A program made the translations under genes and the position numbers. A stretch of DNA of 64,000 nucleotides from Membranipora membranacea (taxonomy: Eukaryota > Bryozoa > Gymnolaemata > Cheilostomatida > Membraniporidae). Position 1 is the stretch's first letter. Each line of letters opens with the position of its first letter. The notes below the pieces were generated by a model. The model had not been told where the DNA came from. It saw only the letters and a list, made by a program, of their open reading frames with translations, and searched no databases. Of this stretch, positions 34,601 to 46,100 are shown piece by piece. The stretch is taken from positions 24,180,001 through 24,244,000 of the forward strand of contig OU612065.1 of NCBI GenBank assembly GCA_914767715.1, written 5' to 3'.

Positions 34601-37600
34601 CAGTCTTCGTCTGTACATGGTTTAAAAGCTTTCTCAAGCATTACGCATCTAGGGATCTTATGGTTTGAATTGCTCAAATAGAAATGTACGATGTGCGATG
34701 CTTTAGAAAGGTTTTAAACCTTATTTTTTGTCTTTGTCTAGCTTAATTCAAACATCTTATTAGCTTGGCCAATTAGAAAGCTTCAGGGAATTACATTTTG
34801 TTCATACACTTTTTAATCAAAGAAAACATTCTGGCTGGCTGTGACCAATCAAATTAGGTGCTTGTGTCTTGGTACCAATAGATAACACTATACCAAAATA
34901 TATACTGATCCTACTGAGTTTTGGTCATGGCCAGCCAGTGTTACAGACAACCTGTTGATTTTTTATTCATGATCGTCAATTTAAGCAGTGCTGGTTTTGA
35001 CAAAATATTCAATATAAATTTAGTTTCACAATTTTATTATTAAATCACAACTAGTTTATAGTTTTTAATTGTTTTTTTCGATTGCTTGTCTCACAAGTCC
35101 TTTGCATTCTACAGCTGTTCTATTTTCACAGATATGCGCACATTGCACAAGTCATGAAAAATTTTAATTCTTTCAAATTTAAAGAATAATAATTGGAACA
35201 TTTCACACTTGCATGTTAAATATTGCATGACACCACTGATTTTTAGATTTCTAGATCACCATCAGCAATAGTTTCAGTTTTGGCTTAGGCAGTAGACATC
35301 TACAGAAATAATTAGTGTGATATAATTTTGTAGAAAGTGGAAGGAGTTATCCTACTTTTATGTTACAGTAGACGACTGCTTATACAACAATTATACATGC
35401 TTATCATATATATCAATCGTCGAAAATTCACTATTTTGTCAGCAACCTGTAAGAATGCAGCAGTGGTAAAGCTTTGCTAATTAGAATTTTCTTCTTTTAG
35501 GGATCATCTGGCGTCAATCCCAATTATGCCAATGACATCGATGTGCTTGTTCCCAATGTCAAAGCTGATACAAATGAATGTATCAAGCTGAGGGGACCAG
35601 AGGATCCTAAGGTGCTAAAAGATGAACGCTTCAAGAGTGAGATGAATATTGAGAATGCCTATACAGGCTTCAGCTCAAGAAAAGTCATAATGGAGGAGAG
35701 AAATCTTTATTGTGGCTCATACAATGTTCTTGTGCTGGTCAATGAGTAAGTATCATCCACTGAAACAAATGTCCAGTTTGAAGGGAGGGCAATCCACAAA
35801 ATACAGCCGCTTGAATAATCAAGCTTTTATTACGTTAACACCCACAGCCTTAAAATCCTCACTTTACATCAATTTATTATTCAGACATAACAAGGACAGG
35901 GTGATACACACCAGTGGTGGAAATTACTTAGCCTACAGCAGAGACAGGAAATGTCATCTTATAGATATCAGTTTGGGACGTGACACTGAGCACCCAATTG
36001 CTGGACACTCTGGTTCTATCAAGTGTGTCAATATTCAGGAGGATGAAGGCTTTGTACTGACTGGTAGTTTTGACACCAGTGTTAGGTGAGCGACTCATGA
36101 CTTGTCAACTACGCGTGTCATGAGCAATATAAAAAATTCAAGCTTGACCATATTCATAGCCAATGTGTTGGCTCTGATCTGTTTAGCTGTTGGGTTAGAA
36201 AGAGAGCAATTGTAAGATCACTGAAAGTACCTACCAAGATATAGTAAAAGTAGAACTAAATTGCTTTTACATTCATATCAAAAGGTACTTTCAGGAAATC
36301 ACCATCTGACCTAGCAAAGGCTGTTTCACTCTCACCAGCCACTCAGAGCCAACATATTGTATACTTAATCCCTGGCTTCTGCAAGTAAAGTAACCCCTTC
36401 AAGCTTTTCTTGACACGCACTAACATTAAACGTGAAGCTTATAATCCCAGCCTATCAGTTTGTTCCTTTTATTTTATCTAACATCGTAATTATTTTAGAG
36501 GTGGTTTGATCTTGTAGGTATATAAGATGTGTTTTTGAATGCATTTATGTTGTTATGTGCTTCTATTTGCTGCCCACTGGTTGTGTTGGTTTGAAAAGTC
36601 CTTTTGACACTACATTCTGCCTATGTCCTTTGCTTACTGGCTTGTTTCGCTGCTTGAAATGCATTTCATGGAGTTATTTTCTGATTTACATTGAGAAGAC
36701 AACTCTTCATCAGATTTTTTCTTAAAGCTGTTACTACCCTCACTGCTGTTAGTTATATCAGGGAGTTTTAGACAGACTCATATACTCCCTGGTTTGATAA
36801 AATTGTATATCCTCATTTATTACATATTGGATCCCAAGGTCAGTTGTATGTATGAAAGGAATCTAAGTAAGATCATGGGATTTTGGTATTTATTTCGACC
36901 TTGGCCTGTTGTCTAATTACCCCAATGCAAAGCTTAGCAGAGCATGTAATATTTCCTGCCACTAGCCTTGACCTCTGTAATCGGAGAGTTTATAAATTTT
37001 TTGCTGTAATGTTTGAATGAATAGTCACTAATACCTGTTGCATGAATTCTGTGCTGCAAATCGTGCGTCACAGATCTGAAAAGACCCACTCAAGCAATCC
37101 ACCTTCTTAACTATAGAGAGAAGTGACACATTTATAGCCGGAAATATATGCAATTTGAAATGGGTGTGTGATTGCCAATTTGAATTAAAACTTACCGTCT
37201 TTACCAATTTTCAATGAACATAGGTGAAAGAATCAAATCCAAATGGTAAATTAGAAAAAAGTGTTACTATAATGTGAAGTGAAATTTATTAAATTAAATG
37301 TTTAAATTTTAGGAAATGGGATTTGAACACGCTGAAGTGTAACAAGATATTCAATGGTCACCAGGACACGATTGTGGCTATAGATTACTGTAAAGTTAGT
37401 AAGCAGTTCGCATCTGCGTGCCTCGACAGGTCATGTAAAGGTATGTGGGAAATTACCATACACAAGCTCGGCATCAAGTAGACCTAGATTAATAATGGTA
37501 ACATAATTGTCAGACTCGCATTACCGGCATTTGTCCAGACAAGAAGGGATAAAAGCAAGTAGTCTTCCTATTACTATGGGACATCACACTTTGAAATAGA

Positions 37601-40600
37601 GAAGGAAACACTAAGCTCGAATTCCAGAGGGTGGAAATATGCATCAGATCTTCGAAATTTCAAAATTATATTTCACAATCAACTTGTTGAGCCTCTTCAA
37701 ATTTTCTCATATTATTAATGTCTTTTACCAAAATCAGTTTTTTGTGGCATGTTGTGGATAATATATGGGGATTTACATTGTTTCTTATGCAAGCATGACT
37801 TTGATTTTTAGTCTGGAATATAGGCAGTAAGAAGTGTTATAGAACATTCAAGCACAGAGGCAAAGTGGTGGCGGTGGCACTTAGTAAAACTCAATGTGTG
37901 ACCGGTTGTGAGCAAGGCCGAGTCAAAGTATGGAACCTGGAAACAGGCAGACTGATCAAGGTATATCTTCAAGTAGCAATATTTCAAAGACAGTTTTCTG
38001 AATCAGAATTTTGCTCACAGCATACTAGTCTATATTGTCATAATACATAAATTATCATGAAAATGATAAAATACAAAATACATAAAAAAACAACTTAATA
38101 GAGCTGATATAACAATAAGGTCAAGGGCATTATTGTCATCATCCTAAACAGAGTTTTGTGTGAAGGTTTAAGATTTCTTACAGAAAATTAGAAGGTGTTT
38201 TTGGATTTTAGATGTTGCTCGGACATGATAAAGTGATCACTGCCCTGAGGTTTGATGTCTGGCATATAATCACAGCCAGCGCTGATGGTTATGCTCTCGC
38301 CTGGAGTAACCAAGGAAGCCACAAGCGATGTCTCACTGCACTGCGACACCCATGGTATGCACGACCTCAAAAGGCTCCGAGTACATATGGATTCAAATCA
38401 TAGCATATGGTATCAAACAGCCAAAAAGTATACCTTTTTTAAAGATTTGTGCAGGCAGCAGGTAGGGTTCCTATGCTGCTCTGCGACAGTTTAATTATTT
38501 GAATTGGATGAAAGCTTAGCGAGCATAGTGGCAGGTGTCATAGTATTATGACCTACAAAATAAATTCCCTATACCTTCACCTGAAGACACGGTTTTTAGA
38601 TTTCATCTATCAAATATTCTTCAAATGTATGAAAGAGGTTATTTTACCCTTTCCTTTTTCTATTTTTAGTCCAGTGTTATGTATGGAGTTTATGTACCTG
38701 CGGGTGATAACTGGGGCTGAAGATGGACGTGTAAGGATCTGGAATATGATCAGTGGTCAGTGCTGCCGTATTATGAGAGGAAATAGTCAAAGTGATCCAG
38801 TTCTAAGTATCTACGCCATCAACGATAGGTATGTCAATTTACAAGCAGCGGCATATTTTGTCCCTCAAAAATGCACACGAAAGTCGGTTATGGCCTTTGA
38901 GAGCAGGGTTGTCCTCTGGGGCTCTAACTACTAATAAAATACTAAATTATCATTTAGCGAGGTTTTTTGGAAAGAGGCAATTTTGTAGTTGTAAGTTCTC
39001 AATATTGACACAATTATTGAGAAAATGAGACGAAACTTGACATTGTGTACTTTTATTCCATATGTTTTTATTTTTAGGATGACTATAAACACTAAGACCA
39101 ACGTGCTGATGCTCTCTTTTGAGAACATCGAGTGGGATTACAGCCATGAGACAGATAAAGTCGTGTCATTCGTCGAGGAGGACAAGTACCGCCAGACACC
39201 ACTAAAAACCCATTCCTATCCTTATATCAGAGCGCAGAGAATGGCTAAAACTGGCTCAGCAGATGAGAGAATTTTGAGAAAAGCAAACAAACCGAAGTTT
39301 ACTCGTGTGACCAGTGCACACTCAACAAAGAGCGCCTTCGCCTTGGGTAAGTTGGCTTTGATTAAAATCAGATGTCTCATCACACGCCACATCCCGAAGC
39401 ATGGGCGGCAAAAGATTAGTGCCTTAGTGGCGAGGCTGCAATATCTGCGCCAGGTTGCTCTCTGTTTGCAGGCAGGTCAGGGCACACCTGGTGGCAAACA
39501 CAGTGGTCAATGGACCGCAGTGGGATCTGAACCCACAACATTCAACATTTGTATGTTGAATCTGAGGCTTTTTTTGTGTTAATGATGTAGCTGGGACTTC
39601 TTGACTGCACATCAAATATCAATTTTTACGGTCAAGTTGAGGCTAGATATTATTTCGCTATTATCATACTGAACCCAAGGTATGAAAAGAGACTGAGGGG
39701 TGTGCGAGTGTTCAAATATTTGCTTATCTGTTTGAATTATGTTTTATACGTTATTGTATAGTATTATTATTATTCATAGCATCAACATCCCTCAAGTAGC
39801 GCGATTGTAGTATTAAAACAAAGCACTCTTCTGATTTGTTTTGATAATTGACCCAAAATATTGATGAAAAAGTACGCAAGCAGTGTTGGAATGTCCCCGC
39901 GCTGAGTATTGGGCAACTGGCTATAAAAGTACCTCTGGGCTACCTTGGTCTTATTTTGGAATCGTTTACCCAAAGCTATTCCCAATAGTAAGATTTCTTA
40001 ATTTTTGATCACCCGACCTCACATTAGGGATAAAATTGAGTAGTAAAAAGGGGGGAGCCAAAACTAATCAGCTTTCAGTTAGTTACCCAATGATAAAAAC
40101 CGGTTAAAATCATATCTGTAAAAGAGCAGTAATATTACATCCTCTTTATTTTCTTAGGTGATAAAAAGACAGACACCCATGTTGATCTACCACAGACCAA
40201 ACATCTCACTCTAAAGGAGGAGCCCGAGATGATACCTGATGTTTACCATGACCTACAGTCTGTACGTCGAGCTGCCTCTGCATCCATGCTGCCGGACAGA
40301 GCTAGTGATGACTCACCTCCTCCAACAGCAAATACTGATAAGAGAAGGGTGTCGTGGGCCTTCGAACACCCAGATATACCTTCATGCACTGACCCATCAC
40401 TAACAGATATGAAGCATTTGCTCAAAAAGCAAATAAGAAACACAGTACAAACACCGGACTTCATCTACCTCACCGTGTCAGCATTGAAAAATCAAGTAAC
40501 GACCACATACCCATTTGAATATTCAAATAATACAGAGTTTCCAAAACCTGCAAAGCTGGCAAGTCAATCAGAGCAGAATGTGAAAAAACCAATCCTTAGA

Positions 40601-41236
40601 TTTCGGCCCCAATCTTCGCCTTCTAGTATTGATACAAAGACAAAGGTGAGACTGTCCGATGGAATGGCTGAGTTCTTAGAGGAGTACGGTGTGTCGGGTG
40701 AAGATGGGAAGAGTATGAAGAGTGGTAAAACTTCTGGTGGAAGGACTTCTGGTGGAAAGACAACTCACTCTGCAAGAACCTCCCACTCGGCTCGCAGCAC
40801 AGACAGTAAAGATAAGTCGGCACCAAGCCCTGCCATGCAGCGAGCTCAGAGCGCCCAGATGCTACGAGTGAACTCGGCAGGTGCTCCCAGGTGTCAGTCT
40901 GCTGGCAGTCAGTGGCGAGTGAAGACAGCTCAAAAACTCGCTTCCAATAACCGTAACTATCATGGGTTGACATCGACTGCCACTGAAACTAACATTGTAC
41001 CAATGCTCATGTATCCCAAAGATGGTCTCAGACCAAACGTAGATGTCTCAAAGCTAAAGAAATTTCCGAGTCAGGCGAGCATTGCTCAAAATCACCCGCT
41101 CTGTTCTAAGGGCAGCCTCAACCTGAAGACATACACACAGGAAACAGAGAGAATCGCCACCGCCAGCAAAAAACCTCGGCCCTCAGCTGTCAAAGTTGGC
41201 CTCAACAGGTCTGTCCGACCAGTCTCGTGTATGTAA
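31658..41236 (+). CDS. FBXW10: FBXW10-like F-box and WD40-repeat protein
   Basis: Predicted substrate adaptor of an SCF (SKP1-CUL1-F-box) ubiquitin ligase; in mammals FBXW10 is mainly testis-expressed. Exons: 31658-32207, 32466-32721, 33925-34105, 35501-35745, 35885-36085, 37313-37440, 37812-37960, 38212-38354, 38670-38828, 39078-39346, 40158-41236. All phases agree; 1,119 aa. Residues 1-183 carry the family N-terminal region (CGECESCLL, WTKSNFLLGL). The F-box is at about 270-315 (RYRDFIKELPIHLSKFIL), followed by NPNYAN. WD repeats run from about 450 to 670, with GHSGSIKC, GHQDTIVA and GHDKVITA starts and DGRVRIWN-type ends. The last exon encodes a long Ser/Thr/Lys-rich disordered tail. Human FBXW10 is of similar length (about 1,050 aa). 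The start is the first ATG after a splice acceptor. Fifth WD repeat onward is degenerate. Confidence 0.92.
33829..33877. repeat. AT palindrome in FBXW10 intron 2
   Basis: ATATATCATAAACATATAAA pairs with TTTATATGTTTATGATATAT around a 6-nt loop. Same family as 16643-16676. Confidence 0.85.
36222..36293. repeat. 72-nt hairpin in FBXW10 intron 5
   Basis: TGAAAGTACCT/AGGTACTTTCA form a perfect outer stem. GATAT-GTAAAAG and CTTTTAC-ATATC pair inside, with bulges. Terminal loop about 13 nt. Pre-miRNA-like size. Confidence 0.75.
39511..39562 (-). repeat. tRNA-like 3' half, possible SINE remnant
   Basis: Read on minus: a hairpin ATTCAACAT/ATGTTGAAT, then a T-arm-like GTGGGTTCAGATCCCAC (B box GGTTCAGATCC), then TGCGGTCCA. 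No matching acceptor 5' strand or A box is present. This fits the decayed head of a tRNA-derived SINE in FBXW10 intron 10. Confidence 0.4.
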
Positions 41237-41726
41237 GGCTAAGAAAATTCAAGTTTTGTGTTTTACATAGTAGTAACACACTGGTCATTCAGATACATTG
41301 CCAAAAGATTATAGTTTTCGTTTTTATGGTGCAATGCCTACAACAACAAAAATTATTGTAGGCTCAGATTTTATAATCTTGTAAAATTTTACAAACTCTC
41401 ATAAAATTCATACCTTAGGTAAAATTGTTGTAGTTTTACATACAATACATGGATCACAGGTTTATTTTATTTATTGTGTTTTGTGCGGGATTCGATTTTG
41501 TTTTAGATAGTGCTTTTTTGCTACTCAAATGATTTGCCATAATTTGAATGATTTCTTTTTATCTTTCAAACTCCCATTGTGATCATTAGGCCTATGCTGG
41601 TTTTACAAAAGTATTTTCAGTTTATTTACATACTGTTTGATTATTTTAAGTCATGATTTGCTCAAATTTCTTTTTTCTTGTTTTGTCGTTGTTTCTAGTA
41701 TTAAGATGATCATCCACAATATTGAC

Positions 41727-41732
41727 AATAAA
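41727..41732 (+). terminator. Candidate FBXW10 poly(A) signal
   Basis: AATAAA 491 nt after the FBXW10 stop codon. It is the first canonical signal I see downstream on this strand. Confidence 0.45.
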
Positions 41733-42490
41733 ATTCTCAGGCTTTGAAACGTTATCGATACTAATTTTGAAGTTTATAGTTGATTTTGCCTAGATGTTTA
41801 CAAAATTTCGAAAGCTACCAGCAATGACTATTTAGTATCTTTACTAATACTACCAGTAAGCACAATCAAGCGTAGTCCGGTAATATATTATGCATCGAAC
41901 AAATTGTATTATGAAAGATAGAAGCAGGTAAAAAATACCAGTGGGCAGTAGATGGAACAAAAATCATGCATAGCTTGAAAGTGAGCCAAAACGAGTATGA
42001 TAATATAATATAATACCAAAGATTATAAATAACATAAATAACCATTGATAATACACTACAGCTACACCCATCTTCGTGGGTGCTCATGAAAAGTTATACG
42101 CCTCACATCTAAAACAAAGTCGGTAACAATTTCACAAGACTTCTATCTGTGAGCTTACAACAAAACCGGGCTGTAAAGATACATATCCATAAACAGGAAT
42201 AATAATCATATATCATAACAAGGTACAAAATCGGAGATTACAGGGAAACATTACTATGTGAACAAGAAGAAATCCTCAAATGATGAAAATGTGCTTTACA
42301 AGAAGGAAATTGTGTGAAAAAAAAAGCTAATATTGAAGGCAGCCATTACAGAGCTAATACATAATTTCAGCTAAGCTCCTGTTTCAGATTATTAAATATC
42401 GTTCAGTAATCATATGGCAGCAATAGTATGACATATTGAGGTTACGATAAATAATTCTGATAGCTTTGGATATGGGTGATAATGATTACA

Positions 42491-42540
42491 CCAGAGACTA
42501 TATACTACAGACTACTATAGATATAATCTATAGTCTCTGG
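42491..42540. repeat. Palindrome between convergent genes
   Basis: CCAGAGACTATA and TATAGTCTCTGG, perfect 12-nt arms, with ATTACACC/GTTACACC on the two sides that could be a short target duplication. Confidence 0.75.
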
Positions 42541-43197
42541 TTACACCATGAAAAAATTATAGGTAATATAGTAATGTACAAATAACTATGAATAATCTAT
42601 GGAATGAGATGTTTACGTGTCACAACAACTTCTTTAGTAGCATAATATGTTAGGACAGCAAACCTTGCTGACCCAACATTTAGAGTAATTGCCATTTGAA
42701 ATGGGCGAAAATGCACTGAATAAGCAGCTACAGAAAGCTCGGCCTGCATTTGCCTTAAGAGCTCAAAGACATTTCAACATTCTTGTTCAGATTCCAGAGA
42801 TTCATGTCAAAATATGAACAGGTTTGTATACAGATTTGTCACCTATAGAATAGTATTTTATATAACACATAAATAGTATATGAAATAATGTAAATAAATA
42901 TTACAAAAATACAAAAGAGCTGATTGAAAGTTTGAGTATCAAAGTCTTCAAAGAAGGATCGAGTTTTCAGTGCTCATTTTCACACTGTCTAGGCTGTTAT
43001 GTAATTTACCTCCTTTTATCAATGCCAGATTGTCTGGGTTTTGTGTATGGGTGCATTTGAGAGTGAGTGCGACTTTCCGAAATATATGAGCTTCCTGCTG
43101 AAACACACCCTCATGACGACCGTAGCGACGGCAGCACAAGGGTTGAAATAACAGAATCTTTGGGTGTAACAGAATCATCGTGCATCAGCATGGTAAC

Positions 43198-46100
43198 TCA
43201 CAACCTGGAAATATAAATTGTTTTTTTTGTTAGAGGAGGCCTGCCGGACTGTTTGATGGTTTTTTCTATAATAGCCTTGTAACGTGGCCTCTTTTTTTTT
43301 TTGAAAGGTGGCCGCGCGACAAGGCTAGCGAGCGCTAAGCTACGGTCTGGGTTGTATTGCAGACCAGGATACAGTATCACTGAGTAAGGATATATATCCT
43401 AATCTGTGATACTGTAATCAATGCCAGCTCATGGTACATTGCATAGTGTTCATTTCATAATATAATATTGCCTGCACAATAGCAGTAACTCCGTGAAATA
43501 CCCATAGACTTACAATTAGAAACCGACAGAAAAAAGAGCAATCACTATAGTAGGTACTCCAGGGAATTCAAGATTGCTAAATAGGCTGAATAACTTCTAT
43601 TCAATTACTAAGGTCATGTAATAAAAATCCTGATCAACATTAGAAAATTTCAATGCTCATTGCTTAGTGTAAAATTAAATTCATTCATCCATTCATAACT
43701 AGTATACATGGCTGTTTGGCTTTCACTTTCAGTACTCAAGTTGTGGCAGCCAGCTGAAAAGAAAAGCATTTCAGACCTGACTGCTGATAAACTGAAGCAT
43801 GAAATCAAGCATTGCTACTACAACGCAAGCTGACCAAGTATAAGCAAGCTGTTGCACCAGCGGTAATTTTGTTGACCACTCGAATTCAGGTATTAAAGAG
43901 AGAGCCTGCCAGGCTAGTAATGACCCATATTTTTCCCACTGAGGTGTCCTCGATTATATGTTTTTTCACAGTTTATTCATGATGTCCGTTACATTACCCC
44001 CTGGTAAACTGAGTATCAGGTAAAGCTAGTTCATGCCTATAGCTTAGAACTGGACAAAGTAAAGCCAGCATATTAGTTGGTGACCAAGAACAGCTAGAAG
44101 CTGTCACACTAACAGTCATTGAGTTTGACCTAGCCTGGTTATAATTCAGCGGCAGCATTGATCAGTCAATACTGAATCTGCGGGTATAAAATGATCACAT
44201 GAGCCGTTATTGTTTATATTGGTACTTACGGTACATCCGCCAAAGTCTCATCTCTGAATATGCCTAAGACTGGACGAGTGGTGCTCGGTTGCTTTGTAGT
44301 AGAAGGTCCAGGATACCCCATCGGTGTCAGCAGCGCGAAAGATTTCATATTAGTCTGTTTGAACTGAGGACCTGGTGAGCTGGAATAAAAAAGGAAATGA
44401 CATGACAATTATGATTGTAGTGCTAAGTTTTAACACTCGCTGAGTTAAGTAGGGAATGTGGAGCAATATATAAGTATATATAATCTACTGAAGCTGACCA
44501 TTCAATAGTATGGCCTGGGTGAAAATGAAGAATTAATTAGTTTTCTCATAAAGCAACTGACTGGAAAAGGCTGTTCGGTCAACATTGTCAGACAGTTGTA
44601 ATAGGTGATGGCACGCGCACCGGGTCTTTACAGGATCTCACTTAGTGAACCGATAATCTTGGCCAGGATGCGATTCCAGGATGCCGTTACATCTGTGGAA
44701 AGTAGGCCTTTTTTTCTTGAACTTCGTAAAACAGATAAAATCGACGGGAGTGCTAATGAGACGTTAATAACATAGGTCAAGAGCACACCGAGATTTCTGG
44801 TATTCAGTACTTCGCCTGCTTTTGTAAGCAGAAGCATGATGAATTATTGATTTTAGGGAGAAATTTTACAATAATTAAGCAATGCCTAGTTAGCCAAATT
44901 ATTGATCATTACCATTGTCTAACCAGATATGTTATGGAAGACATGGAAATGTTTTGATGACACCTGCACGCAGAGTTTAATGGTGCAGAGGATATGAATA
45001 ATGAAATAACCAGGTGATGCCAACAGTAAAATAAATGTTATTAAAAATGTTGGGGTACGCCAATGATTTGAACAATGGTCTCAACAAGAAATGGAAGCAG
45101 TTGATTTTTACGATCAACAAAATTTCCCACCGAAAAGATTGGATGAGAGCTGCTGTTGTAATTGAAAATTGAGATGAAAGTGTTTCCAGATTAAATATTT
45201 ATGGTGGAGAGGCTCTTGAAAGTTGAGTCAAAGCCCTAATGGGTCACTGACAGGATTAAGTCATCACCATCAGCCGATTAAGTATCCATTGTACAACAAT
45301 CAACAAAGGAACTTGAATTCCAGATTGGATTTGATCGGATCACAGACCCAGAATTATTCAACAAAACAGAAGCTTGAACATCTTGTGCATCTCTGGGAAA
45401 GAGAATTTTCTATCATGATTATACATCAGTGAGTTGAGTACCAATGGCTGACAAAACTGACAGTTCCATTTCCATTTGAAGATTAGGACTCAAGACATTG
45501 GCAAGTTCATTATTATAGGCAAGTCACAAAAAGAAAGAGATTCGAAGAATGCAAGACGTGTCAGTTTTCAGACGAATTGCTCAAAAATTATCACAGCCCT
45601 TACGACAACATGCATCATGTTTCATTAATCGGCTAGAGTCAAACATCATTATGAAACTGATCAGATTGGTGCCTAGTTTATTCGCCAAAATTAGGCGAGA
45701 TCGATATAGACCCGCGCACACTTTTCAACCTGTGAAGTATGAAGAAAGGCGCAAGCTAACACATGTAGCCAGGACTAGAAACAGGTTTATGTTTCAATAT
45801 ATAAACAGCTAGACTAAACAGCTTCCAATTCTTAATCAAATAGCTATGCCAAAACTCTGAGCTGAGTTTCTTTCCAAATCGACCAGTACTAGACATCGGA
45901 AGCCTTGCCAAGTGTGCTTTGTATGTTTTTGTATTAGAAATATTGCAGCCAGTTCTCAAGGTTTTACATTCAGTTGTTACTAATTTGGGATTGGCCAGAA
46001 GCTTTCCAGTGCAAATCATTCAAACACTTTCAATGGCGATTACAACTTTTGACAAAGTCCGGAAACAATTTATAAAATTCATTAATAAGAGAAATTAAGT

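Larger units (their letters stand above)
41237..43197. other. Intergenic region between convergent genes
   Basis: 1.96 kb between the FBXW10 stop and the stop of the minus-strand 838-aa gene. It must hold both 3' UTRs. A palindrome lies at 42491-42540. No credible coding ORF or RNA gene seen. Confidence 0.7.

Noticed and set aside
44628-44837. ORF in the intron of the 838-aa gene considered as an extra exon
   Set aside because: No acceptor-donor pair fits the phase 2 junction between 46396 and 44379, which already joins cleanly.
45549-45812. 87-codon plus ORF with basic composition
   Set aside because: No recognisable family, no promoter or splice context, inside an intron.
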